From Stutzerimonas stutzeri (GTDB lineage Bacteria; Pseudomonadota; Gammaproteobacteria; Pseudomonadales; Pseudomonadaceae), in contig NZ_CP139348.1 in assembly GCF_038561965.1 (NCBI RefSeq), positions 1,550,001 through 1,614,000 on the forward strand: a stretch of 64,000 nt of DNA, given 5' to 3'. The position numbers and the translations under genes were made by a program. Under the pieces are notes generated by a model. That model worked only from the letters and a program-made list of their open reading frames with translations. It ran no database searches and had not been told where the DNA came from. The number at the start of each line of letters is the position of its first letter. The first letter of the stretch is position 1. Shown one piece after another: positions 27,319-36,302 of the stretch.

Positions 27319-29361
27319 ATGAGCCTCGAACTGGTGATGCCTTTCCTGATCGGATTGGGCGTGTTCTTCCTCTTGATCATGGGCTTCTTTGTCCTGTTCA
27401 AAGCCTTCTATATCAAGGTCCCGCAAGGCACGGCGCTGATCGTCAACGACATGTCGTCGATGCCCAAGGTCCACTTCACAGGTGCCCTGGTCTATCCGGT
27501 GATCTACAAAAAGGAGTTCATGAAGATCTCCTTGCTGACGCTGGAAGTCGATCGCCGCGGCAAGGATGGTCTGATCTGCCAGGACAACCTGCGTGCCGAT
27601 ATCACCGTCGCTTTTTATCTACGGGTAAACGAGACCCAGCAGGACGTGCTGAAGGTCGCCAAGGCGATCGGCGTGGATCGTGCCTCCGATCGTGCAGCGG
27701 TGAATGAGCTGTTCAATGCCAAGTTCTCCGAAGCACTTAAGACCGTGGGCAAGCGCTTCGATTTCGTCCAGCTGTTCGAAGAACGCCAGAGCTTTCGTGA
27801 CCGTATCGTTGAGGTGATCGGCAACGATCTGAATGGCTACGTGCTTGAAGACGTCGCGATCGATTACCTGGAGCAAACGCCCAAAAGCTCCCTGGATCCA
27901 AACAATATTCTCGATGCCGAAGGTATTCGCAAGATCACTCAGCTGACGGCTGCGCAGAACATCATCACCAACGACTTCGAGCGCAACGAAGAGTTGGCTA
28001 TTAAGAAGAAGAACGTCGAAACCCGTGAGGCTACTCTGGCGCTTGAGCGTCAGGAGGCTGATGCGGTGGCTAGGCAGAAGCGGGAGATCGAGACCATTCG
28101 TGCGCGCGAGCATGCTGAAACGCTCAAGGTGCAGGAAGAGGAGCGGTTGAAGGCCGAACAGGCCCGCATTCAAACCCAGCAGGAGCTGGATATCCGCGCA
28201 GAGAACCACCAGCGTGAAGTCGAGGTGGCGCAACAGAACCGCCAGCGCGCTGTGGTCATCGAAGTCGAGAAAGTGACGCGTGCCAGGGATCTGGAGATCG
28301 TGGCTCGCGAGCGTGAAGTCGAACTGCAGCGAATCGAAAAGGAAAAGGCGCTGGAAGAAGAGCGCAAGAATATTGCTTCAGTCATTCGTGAGCGTGTGGC
28401 GGTCGAGAAAACCGTTGCTCAGGAAGAAGAGCGCATCAAGGAAGTTCGCGAGGTCTCCGAGGCCGAGCGAATGAAGCAGGTCGTGGTACTCAATGCCCAG
28501 GCGGAGGCAGAGCAGGAGCTGGTGCGTCAGGTCAAGCAGGCCGAAGCGGACGAAACGCGCTCCAAGCACAAGGCTGTGGAAATCAATACGTTGGCCCAGG
28601 CCGAGCTGGAGGCAGCTGCCAAGCAGGCGGAGGCCAAGAAGAAGCTTGCCGAGGGCGTCGAAGCCGAGCGTGCAGCACCTGGCCTGGCTGATGCGCGGGT
28701 GCGTGAGGTCACCGCGGCAGCGAAAGAGAAGGAAGGGCTGGCCGAAGCGCGTGTGCAAGCGGAGCAACTGATCGCAGCTGCCAAGGGCGAGCAGGAGAAG
28801 GGCCTCGCCGAGGCACGGGTGATTGAGGCCAAAGCAGGCGCCAAGGAGAAGGACGGTCTGGCCGAGGCCAAGGTGCTGGAAGAAAAACTCATAGCCCAGG
28901 CCCGCGGCGAGGAGCAGTTGGGCAGTGCCAAGGCCAAGGCGGCCCAGGATTTGGGTATGGCCGAGGCGCACGTGCTATTGGAGCGTCTGAACGCCGAGGC
29001 CGAAGGCTTGGGCAAAAAGTTCGGCGCGCTGGACTCGCTCAGCGACGGTGCGCGTCAGCACGAAGAGTTCCGCATGCAGCTGGAGAAGAGCTTCGAAGAG
29101 GCGATGGCCTCGATCGCGGCGAACAAGGACATCGCCAAGGACCAGGCAGAGGTGCTGTCGGCGGCGCTGTCGAAAGCCAAGATCGAAATCGTCGGGGGCG
29201 AAGGCGACTTCTTCAATTCGTTCGCCAAGTCGTTGTCGGTGGGCAAGGCGATCGAAGGTGTGGTTGGCAAGAGTCCGGTAGTTCAGGACGTGCTCGCGCG
29301 CTTGCTCAATGGCCGCGCTGCTGAAGCCAAACCGATGCGCGCTGACGCCAGCGAAGTTTGA
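27319..29361 (+). CDS. yqiK: Flotillin family protein (YqiK)
   Basis: A 680-residue flotillin: an N-terminal membrane helix (residues 8-30), a band-7/PHB domain (about 35-210, with VPQGTALIVNDMS), then a very long Ala/Glu/Lys-rich coiled coil (about 215-570) and a C-terminal domain. Between residues 455 and 550 the coil has four to five variants of a unit containing GLAEARV or similar. Flotillins scaffold ordered membrane microdomains and affect fluidity and assembly of membrane complexes. Strong ribosome binding site AAAAGGAG. It is in the middle of the operon with PspA and YqiJ. Confidence 0.93.
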   Translation: MSLELVMPFLIGLGVFFLLIMGFFVLFKAFYIKVPQGTALIVNDMSSMPKVHFTGALVYPVIYKKEFMKISLLTLEVDRRGKDGLICQDNLRADITVAFYLRVNETQQDVLKVAKAIGVDRASDRAAVNELFNAKFSEALKTVGKRFDFVQLFEERQSFRDRIVEVIGNDLNGYVLEDVAIDYLEQTPKSSLDPNNILDAEGIRKITQLTAAQNIITNDFERNEELAIKKKNVETREATLALERQEADAVARQKREIETIRAREHAETLKVQEEERLKAEQARIQTQQELDIRAENHQREVEVAQQNRQRAVVIEVEKVTRARDLEIVAREREVELQRIEKEKALEEERKNIASVIRERVAVEKTVAQEEERIKEVREVSEAERMKQVVVLNAQAEAEQELVRQVKQAEADETRSKHKAVEINTLAQAELEAAAKQAEAKKKLAEGVEAERAAPGLADARVREVTAAAKEKEGLAEARVQAEQLIAAAKGEQEKGLAEARVIEAKAGAKEKDGLAEAKVLEEKLIAQARGEEQLGSAKAKAAQDLGMAEAHVLLERLNAEAEGLGKKFGALDSLSDGARQHEEFRMQLEKSFEEAMASIAANKDIAKDQAEVLSAALSKAKIEIVGGEGDFFNSFAKSLSVGKAIEGVVGKSPVVQDVLARLLNGRAAEAKPMRADASEV

Positions 29362-29439
29362 TGATCCCAGGGCGCCTGAATCTGAAAGCAGAGTGCCCGT
29401 TCTGGCTCACCTGATGAGCCGCTGCAGCAAGGAGTGTTT

Positions 29440-29679
29440 ATGTCTGAACCAAGGGATTATCTGGAAATGTCCTTCCGCTCGATTCAGTGCTTTGCCAATG
29501 ATGGCCGCCTGGACGTGAACGAGCTCGGTGCTCTGCTGGACATCGCCGAGCGCGACGGTGATATCGATGAAAACGAAGCTCGTGTGCTGACAAAGATCAT
29601 CGAACGTATCCGGCCCGAGGAAATCGACCAGCCAATGCGCGACAAGCTCGCCGAGGTGGCCAAGAAAATCGGAGCTTGA
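29440..29679 (+). CDS. TerB-like small protein
   Basis: A 79-residue helical protein with the two acidic repeat motifs of the TerB fold: FANDGRLDVNELGALLDIA and ERDGDIDENEARVLTKII. TerB-like modules bind metal or phospholipid head groups near membranes and accompany tellurite-resistance and stress systems. The ATG has AAGGAG at the correct spacing; an in-frame GTG six bases earlier is a worse start. It lies 78 bases after the flotillin gene. Confidence 0.75.
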   Translation: MSEPRDYLEMSFRSIQCFANDGRLDVNELGALLDIAERDGDIDENEARVLTKIIERIRPEEIDQPMRDKLAEVAKKIGA

Positions 29680-29727
29680 GGCATCCTCCAGATCACCAGC
29701 CATTCGGCGTTCCCCGCTACTTAGTGC

Positions 29728-29747
29728 AGCCCCGTGCGACCGGGGCT
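29728..29747 (+). other. Hairpin inside the operon, before the ATPase gene
   Basis: A 7-bp perfect stem AGCCCCG / CGGGGCT with a six-base loop lies 37 bases before the giant ATPase start. No T tract follows, so it may be an RNA-stability or partial-termination element that lowers expression of the downstream genes. Confidence 0.4.
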
Positions 29748-29783
29748 CGTTGCTTGCAGACCGCATAGATTCAAGGAAGACCC

Positions 29784-32700
29784 ATGATGTCGGACGTCCA
29801 AGCCGAAAATACCCAGGACATTCTCGATAAAGCCGTCGCGCAAGGCGGTGCTTACGAGGTGCTGCACAAGCGACTGCAGGAGCAGGGATTACGTCTTCGG
29901 CATATCACCGAGAGCTTGAACGAAGAGCGCCTGGAGGCCTTCGGCAGCAGCCGAATGGAGGTGGTGGGGCGCGTCCGTATCCGTACCGAGAATAACTGCA
30001 CGGCACGTGATATCGTCCAGGTTGGCGACAGCTTGCTGTTTGGCTACAACGTTTTTCTCGGGCTCAAGAAAGAAACCCGTGTCGAGGACGTATTTTCGAT
30101 CTATCGATTGAGCGAGCAGGCCGAGGGCTACGAAGCCCAAGCCGTGTCGCTTGAGGGCAGCTTTCTTGCCCAAACCAGCTTCGTAAACGACTTCAACGAG
30201 CTGTACACCTACTACAAAAACACCCGCTTGCTGCAACTGATAGTGCGTGACGGCAAGCTGCTGGCCAGCTTCCAGATCGGCGAGCGGGTCACTGACATCC
30301 GGGTATTCCGCTGGTCAATCTCCAATGACGGCAAGGATGTCCGGTATATCGACAACCGCGGTGAACGCGATATCGCGTTGCCGGCACCATTCGATTTCGA
30401 ATGGCAGAAGACTTCTCGTGAGATGGCGGTCAACGGCCGCCATCCGCACCTGAATATCCTCGACACATTGTTCGTCGAGACGATTGGCGGCGACCTGACC
30501 GTTAAGGTGGAAAACAATACCGACGACGGCCTAGGCATCTACCGTGAGGCGGTGCTGGACAAGACCCAGTCCCTCGACGATGCACAGATCGAATACGCCA
30601 GGCTCGGTAGCCTGATTCTGCTCAAGGTGCTGCCGTATCGGGAAGAGCAGTGGCGCTATCTGGTCTTCAACAGCCTGACGCGCTCGGTTGAGCGCCTTGA
30701 TGCAATCGGGCTCGCCTGCGTTCAGTTGCCAGAAGACCATGGAATCATCTTCCCTGGCGGTTATTACCTGCAGAACGGAGAGTCGAAGGCGTTCGAGCAG
30801 TCGATGGACGGCATGCGCTTCAAGCGCGCGGTGCGCTCGCCTAACGGTGAGGATGTGCAGTACATCTTCTACCACCCGGAAGAAGGGCGATCGGCGTTGT
30901 TTACCTACAACATGATCGACCGCCAACTGCAGAATCCGATTTTCGGTCATGGCTATGCCCGGCTCGAAGACGGGCGCATGGTGATCTTTTCTGCCGAAGG
31001 CAGCGAACCCACACGCATCCACCCGATGCAGATCTGGCAGACGCCATTCTGTACCGATGACTTCGCCGCACGGCAGCCTGCGCGCAGCGGGTTCTTCGGG
31101 CGCATCGGCAACGCCGAGTTGGTGCGAGGCGTATCCGACCTGTTCAACCTGAGTCGCGAGATCGATGCGCCGCAGATATCGGTGCAGCGTTATACCCAGC
31201 TCTGCCAGAATACCCGCCGTCTGTTCGATGCCTACCATTGGCTGGGCGATGCCCAGTGCCAGGGGCTTGCCCTGCTCCTGCGCGAGATTGCAGCAACCGG
31301 CGAGCTGGTACTCGATGAGTTCGAGAAGGTCGAGAGCATTCGTCAGCAATCGAGCCGTGCGATGGCCGAAGCCCAGACCCGCCAGAAGGCATTGCTCTCC
31401 GGGTTGTTGACCGACAGCTGGGACAGGGTGCAGCAGTTCGTCGAGGCGCTTAACGCGATCAACTCACAGCGCGGCCAGCTGCTGACCATTCGTGACTACC
31501 GCTATATCGATGTCTCGCGCATCGATGCCATGGAGGCCGAACTGCTCGAGGCGCAGGAACGGGCCAGTTTGGCGACTTCGAGGTTCCTCGCCAGCGATGC
31601 GGCGCTTGAGCCTTATCTGCTGGAACTCAGTGACCACGATGCGGCGGCGCAGAAGGCGGAAACCGTCACCCAGCTCAATGAGCCCTTGGCCGGTATGCAG
31701 GATATGGCTGCAGGGCTGGACATGCTTTCGGGCCTGATGGCGTCGTTGTCGATCGATGATGCCACCGAGCGCACCCGCATCGTTGAATCGATCTCGGAAG
31801 TGTATGCCCTTCTCAACCAGGCCAAGGCGCGAGCGGAGCAGCGCCGCAAGGGGCTCGGTTCGGCGGAAACAGTGGCCCAGTTCGGTGCTCAGTTCAAATT
31901 GTTCAGCCAGGGCATCACCAACGCTCTGGCCCAGGCATCGGACCCGGAGCGCTGCGACGAGCAGCTCTCACGTCTGCTGGTGCAGCTTGAGGAGCTGGAA
32001 AGCCAGTTCGGTGATCACGAACAGTTCCTCGGCGACATCCTGAGCAAGCGTGAGGAGTTGCTGGAAACTTTCGAGGCGCACAAGCAGAGCCTGCTCGATG
32101 ATCGCCAGCGCCGCGCCCAGGGCGTCCTCGATGCTGCGTCGCGCATCCTCGACAGTCTTGGCCGACGTACTGCCCGTCTGAACCTGGCGGAGGAGCTCAA
32201 CGCCTTTTTTGCCGCCGACCCGCTAATCCTCAAGTTGCGTGAGATGGTCGGGCGCCTGCGCGACCTCAAGGACAGCGTCAAGGCAGACGATGTAGAGGCG
32301 CGCCTGAAGAGCGCCCGCGACCAGGCGGTGCGGGCGATGCGCGACAAGAGTGAGCTGTTCGAGGCAGGTGGCAATGTCATCCGGCTGGGCCCGCGCCACC
32401 GTTTTAGCGTCAACACGCAGGAGTTGGATCTGACCCTGCTGCCCCGTGGTGATCAGCTCTATCTGCACCTGACCGGGACCGACTTTCTCGAGCCGTTGCG
32501 TGATTCCGAACTCGAAGCGTTACGCGAATTCTGGCAGGTGTCGCTGGAGTCGGAATCGGAGGCGTTGTACCGCGCCGAGTACCTGGCCGGCGAAGTGCTC
32601 GCCGCCGCAGACGCCGGACAAGATGGCCTGGATATCAATAGCCTAAAGCAGCTACTCGCCGACCGTGAGGCGCTGACCAGACGCATTCGAGATTTTGCCG

Positions 32701-35030
32701 CCCCTCGTTACCGGGAAGGCTACGAAAAGGGTATCCACGATCACGACGCGGCGCTGATCCTGGCGTGCCTGCTACCGCTTCGCGACAGCGCTGGGCTGCT
32801 TAGCCATACGCCGATGGCGCGAGGCACTGGCTGTTTTTTCTGGAACAGCGTCCAGGGTGAGGCCATTGCGTTGGAGTGGCCGGAGCGCGCCCGCACCAGT
32901 CGGCATATTCAGCAGCTCTTTGGTCGCCGTGATGGACTCGATCAGCTTGAGGCGGAAATCGCTTCGGCGATTGAGCGGTTCGCGGCCGACGAAGGGATGA
33001 CGCTGCCGTGCGGGCTGCCAATAGACGCAGCGCGCTATCTCGTACAGGAGCTGGCTGGCGAACGCATCGAATTCGTCTTCAGCAAATACGCGCGCCAGCT
33101 GCTTGTCTCGCTGCAGGCAAAGCTGGAAGCGGCACGTGTCTGGGATGGCTATGTGCAGACATTGGAGCGTCTGCAGGCGCGCCCAGCGGCACGGTGGGCG
33201 CTGGTGGACAACTGGTTGCAAGGACTCTGCAATCAGGGCGAGCTGTCCGACCTTGCTCGTTACATCCCCGAAGCAGTGGCGCTGGCTCTTTTGCCGGAGG
33301 GGCAGAGCAGACGGGTCACTGAAGTGGATCTGCGCTTTGCTGTTGAAGAGCTGATGGGTGACCACCCACGCATTGAAGGCCAGCGGCTGACGCTTTCGCT
33401 GGATGACTATTTCGAGCGGCTCGAGAACCATCGCCGTCGCTTCCTTCCACAACTTCGGCGTTATCAGGCCTTGCGTCAGGACGTGATCGGTCGCGAGCGC
33501 GACGCGCTGCGCCTTGGCGAGTTCAAGCCGCGGCCGCTGAGTTCTTTCGTGCGCAACAAGTTGATCAACGACGTTTATCTGGGGTTCATTGGCGACAACC
33601 TGGCCAAGCAGATGGGCACTGCAGGAGAGAACAAACGCACCGATTTGATGGGGCTTTTGATGCTCATCTCGCCGCCTGGCTACGGCAAGACAACCCTGAT
33701 GGAATATGTCGCCCATCGATTGGGGCTGATCTTCATGAAGATCAACGGCCCCGCTTTGGGTCACGAGGTTCGCTCGGTGGACCCCGCACAAGCGCCCGAT
33801 GCCACCTCGCGCCAGGAGCTGGAGAAACTCAATCTGGCGCTGGAGATGGGAAACAACGTGATGCTCTATGTCGATGACATCCAGCACACCCATCCCGAAT
33901 TCCTGCAGAAATTCATCTCGCTCTGCGACGGTACGCGGCGTATCGAAGGCGTCTGGAAGGGCAAGACCAAAACCTATGACATGCGCGGCAAAAAGTTCTG
34001 CGTAATCATGTCCGGCAACCCCTATACCGAATCCGGTGACGTCTTCAAAATCCCTGACATGCTTGCCAACCGTGCGGATATCTACAACCTCGGCGACACG
34101 CTTGGAGGCATGCAGGAAGCCTTCAGCCTTAGCTATATCGAGAATGCGTTGACCTCCAATCCGATTCTTGCGCCGCTGGCTACTCGCGACATGGCCGATG
34201 TCTATCGGCTGGTCGACAAGGCTCAGGGCAAGCCGTTTTCCGCCAATGAGCTGTCGTACAGCTACAGCGCCGCCGAGATCAACGAGATCACCGCTACGCT
34301 CGAACGCTTGATGCAAGTGCGCGATGTTGTAGGAAGGGTCAACCAGCAGTACATCGTCAGCGCCGCGCAGGCCGACCAGTACCGTAGCGAGCCGCCGTTC
34401 AAGTTGCAGGGCAGTTACCGCAACATGAACAAGATGGCTGAGAAGATCTGTTCGGTGATGAACCAGGCTGAGCTGTTGCAGCTGATCGCCGATCACTACC
34501 AGGGTGAAGCGCAGTTGCTCACCACCGGTGCCGAGGAAAACCTGCTCAAGCTTGCCGAGCTGCGCGGCAATATGACGGACGCTCAGGTCGAGCGCTGGGC
34601 GCAGATCAAGCGTGACTTCATGCGCAACAAGGCCATGGGCGGCAGTGACACCGATGTCGGGGGTCGCGTAGTCGCGCAGCTCAATGATCTGGTCGAAAGC
34701 GTGCGCGGGCTGAGCATTGGCAAGTCCGACCGTGATGAGGCGCGTATTCCCTGGGAGCAACTGCTTAGCGGGCTGGATAATCTCGGCCGGCTAAGACCAC
34801 AGGTAGAGGTCGTCGCACCGCCTCAACCAGCCGTACAGAAGCTGCTGGAGAATCTGGCCGACAGCCTGCAGAACAGTTTTTTGCCGCTGATCAAAACCAT
34901 GGATAAGAAGATCGACATCGACCTGCGTACTCACCATCGGATGCTGGAGATATCCGCTCAACTGCGTGAGCTTGGCGAACATCTCGGCCAGGAACAGCGC
35001 AACGTCGAGCCCCACGATGGAATGCCGTGA
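29784..35030 (+). CDS. Giant AAA-type 'DNA repair ATPase' family protein
   Basis: A 1748-residue cytoplasmic protein. Residues 1 to about 480 are beta-rich with repeated aromatic-strand patterns (DUF3686-like, possibly a propeller). About 500-900 is helical and coiled-coil with many Glu/Arg heptads. The ATPase domain lies at about 1250-1560: Walker A GYGKTT (Lys1302), Walker B VMLYVDD (Asp1364-Asp1365) and a sensor-1-like VIMSGNPYTESGD. Databases label this family DNA repair ATPase, but I know of no direct proof of a repair role. Context points to envelope stress: flotillin, PspA and TerB upstream, and a rhomboid protease whose GTG overlaps this stop codon. The start could be either of two consecutive ATGs; GGAAG precedes. 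Confidence 0.8.
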   Translation: MMSDVQAENTQDILDKAVAQGGAYEVLHKRLQEQGLRLRHITESLNEERLEAFGSSRMEVVGRVRIRTENNCTARDIVQVGDSLLFGYNVFLGLKKETRVEDVFSIYRLSEQAEGYEAQAVSLEGSFLAQTSFVNDFNELYTYYKNTRLLQLIVRDGKLLASFQIGERVTDIRVFRWSISNDGKDVRYIDNRGERDIALPAPFDFEWQKTSREMAVNGRHPHLNILDTLFVETIGGDLTVKVENNTDDGLGIYREAVLDKTQSLDDAQIEYARLGSLILLKVLPYREEQWRYLVFNSLTRSVERLDAIGLACVQLPEDHGIIFPGGYYLQNGESKAFEQSMDGMRFKRAVRSPNGEDVQYIFYHPEEGRSALFTYNMIDRQLQNPIFGHGYARLEDGRMVIFSAEGSEPTRIHPMQIWQTPFCTDDFAARQPARSGFFGRIGNAELVRGVSDLFNLSREIDAPQISVQRYTQLCQNTRRLFDAYHWLGDAQCQGLALLLREIAATGELVLDEFEKVESIRQQSSRAMAEAQTRQKALLSGLLTDSWDRVQQFVEALNAINSQRGQLLTIRDYRYIDVSRIDAMEAELLEAQERASLATSRFLASDAALEPYLLELSDHDAAAQKAETVTQLNEPLAGMQDMAAGLDMLSGLMASLSIDDATERTRIVESISEVYALLNQAKARAEQRRKGLGSAETVAQFGAQFKLFSQGITNALAQASDPERCDEQLSRLLVQLEELESQFGDHEQFLGDILSKREELLETFEAHKQSLLDDRQRRAQGVLDAASRILDSLGRRTARLNLAEELNAFFAADPLILKLREMVGRLRDLKDSVKADDVEARLKSARDQAVRAMRDKSELFEAGGNVIRLGPRHRFSVNTQELDLTLLPRGDQLYLHLTGTDFLEPLRDSELEALREFWQVSLESESEALYRAEYLAGEVLAAADAGQDGLDINSLKQLLADREALTRRIRDFAAPRYREGYEKGIHDHDAALILACLLPLRDSAGLLSHTPMARGTGCFFWNSVQGEAIALEWPERARTSRHIQQLFGRRDGLDQLEAEIASAIERFAADEGMTLPCGLPIDAARYLVQELAGERIEFVFSKYARQLLVSLQAKLEAARVWDGYVQTLERLQARPAARWALVDNWLQGLCNQGELSDLARYIPEAVALALLPEGQSRRVTEVDLRFAVEELMGDHPRIEGQRLTLSLDDYFERLENHRRRFLPQLRRYQALRQDVIGRERDALRLGEFKPRPLSSFVRNKLINDVYLGFIGDNLAKQMGTAGENKRTDLMGLLMLISPPGYGKTTLMEYVAHRLGLIFMKINGPALGHEVRSVDPAQAPDATSRQELEKLNLALEMGNNVMLYVDDIQHTHPEFLQKFISLCDGTRRIEGVWKGKTKTYDMRGKKFCVIMSGNPYTESGDVFKIPDMLANRADIYNLGDTLGGMQEAFSLSYIENALTSNPILAPLATRDMADVYRLVDKAQGKPFSANELSYSYSAAEINEITATLERLMQVRDVVGRVNQQYIVSAAQADQYRSEPPFKLQGSYRNMNKMAEKICSVMNQAELLQLIADHYQGEAQLLTTGAEENLLKLAELRGNMTDAQVERWAQIKRDFMRNKAMGGSDTDVGGRVVAQLNDLVESVRGLSIGKSDRDEARIPWEQLLSGLDNLGRLRPQVEVVAPPQPAVQKLLENLADSLQNSFLPLIKTMDKKIDIDLRTHHRMLEISAQLRELGEHLGQEQRNVEPHDGMP

Positions 35031-35572
35031 AGCGAGCGCTCGGTGAGCTGCGCTTGCTGGCCGTGCTGGCCGGCAGCCTGGTGCTTGTGCAGCTCGCTAA
35101 CAGCTTTACCGGCGGTGCGCTGAACGTATGGGGGTTAGTGCCGCGTCAGGTGCAGGCCCTACCTGGCATCCTGATCGCGCCCTGGCTGCACGGCGGCTGG
35201 GCGCACCTTCTAAGCAATCTCAGTGGGCTCATGATTCTCGGGTCACTGGTGTTGCTGCGCTCCCAGAGTGATTTCGTTCTGGCAAGCATTTTCATCATCG
35301 TTGGCAGCGGCGGGTTGGTGTGGTGCTTTGGTCGAACCGGCGTGCACATCGGCGCTAGTGGCTGGCTGTTTGGTTTCTGGGGGCTATTGCTGGCACGTGC
35401 CTGGATCGACCGTAGCCTGCTTGACCTGTTGCTGGCGGGGCTGGTGTTCATTTTCTACGGCGGTTGGCTGTTCGGGCTATTACCGCGTGACGGGGTTTCC
35501 TTCGAATACCATTTGGCCGGTGCGTCGTGCGGTGTGCTTTACGCTGTGCTGTCGCGTAGTCGGCGACTCTGA
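35027..35572 (+). CDS. Rhomboid family intramembrane serine protease
   Basis: A 181-residue membrane protein with six helices. The catalytic residues of rhomboids are present: Ser111 in HIGASGWLFG, His162 in EYHLAG, and the oxyanion-side HxxxN motif His60-x3-Asn64 (HLLSN) in the second helix. It is a minimal rhomboid without extra domains. It would cut within or near the membrane. The GTG start overlaps the ATPase stop codon (GTGA), indicating translational coupling with the giant ATPase. The substrate is unknown; membrane-anchored products of the same operon are candidates. Confidence 0.88.
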   Translation: MKRALGELRLLAVLAGSLVLVQLANSFTGGALNVWGLVPRQVQALPGILIAPWLHGGWAHLLSNLSGLMILGSLVLLRSQSDFVLASIFIIVGSGGLVWCFGRTGVHIGASGWLFGFWGLLLARAWIDRSLLDLLLAGLVFIFYGGWLFGLLPRDGVSFEYHLAGASCGVLYAVLSRSRRL

Positions 35573-35587
35573 CAAAAAGGATTTTGT

Positions 35588-36280
35588 GTGGATTTCAATC
35601 GACTCGACCAACAATTGCGCGACAGCTTGGCCGATCTGCGCCTGAGCAATGAAGAGCGCGACGAGTTGCGCCAGCTGGGCAGCGAGCTGACAGTTGACCA
35701 GATACGCTTCCTGCGTAATCGGGCTTTTGCCTTGGTCCGCGAGCTCAGTCGTGAGCCCGCGAACATCGAGCCTGCGCTTAAATGGCTGGAGCAGGTGATC
35801 AAGACGCTCGATGCCTGCTCCACGCCAGTCAGGACAGAGCAGGCCAGCGCACATTTCAGTCCGGGCGAAAGCTGCCGTCGCAAGATCCGCGATCTCTGCC
35901 GGCAGGCGCGCAAGAGCGTGGATATCTGTGTTTACACAATTTCCGATGATCAGCTCAGTGAGGAGATTCTGGCCTGCCACCAACGTGGCGTAACTGTGCG
36001 GGTGATCAGCGACAACGAGAAACAGTATGACGCGGGCAGCGACATCCAGTGGCTGCGCGATAAGGGCGTGCCGCTGCGTATCGACTCTGGCCCCTACCAC
36101 ATGCATCACAAGTTCGCCCTGTTCGACGGGCGCTTACTACTCAACGGCAGCTTCAACTGGACCCGTAGCGCGACCACCAGCAATGAGGAAAATCTGCTGG
36201 TGATCGATCACCCACAATTGCTGGCCGATTACGCGCGCGAATTCGAGAGCCTTTGGGCGCGTTATGCGGATAATTGTTGA
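35588..36280 (+). CDS. Phospholipase D-like protein with one HKD motif
   Basis: A 230-residue protein. Residues 1-85 are helical and specific to this branch. Residues 87-230 form one PLD domain with active site His173-x-Lys175-x4-Asp180 (HHKFALFD) and the following GSFNWT. A single HKD motif implies an active dimer, like the Nuc endonuclease and mitochondrial PLD6/Zucchini, which this domain resembles. It could cut nucleic acid or hydrolyse a phospholipid such as cardiolipin. The GTG start (AAAGGA ribosome binding site) is 16 bases after the rhomboid gene; it is the last gene of the operon. Confidence 0.85.
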   Translation: MDFNRLDQQLRDSLADLRLSNEERDELRQLGSELTVDQIRFLRNRAFALVRELSREPANIEPALKWLEQVIKTLDACSTPVRTEQASAHFSPGESCRRKIRDLCRQARKSVDICVYTISDDQLSEEILACHQRGVTVRVISDNEKQYDAGSDIQWLRDKGVPLRIDSGPYHMHHKFALFDGRLLLNGSFNWTRSATTSNEENLLVIDHPQLLADYAREFESLWARYADNC

Positions 36281-36302
36281 TCGCTGCAGTTGGTTAGCTT
36301 CT

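Noticed and set aside
32772..34760. 662-codon open frame antisense to the giant ATPase gene
   Set aside because: The + strand frame has clear ATPase motifs. The antisense frame is His/Arg/Gln-rich without any recognisable domain, a typical shadow in GC-rich DNA.
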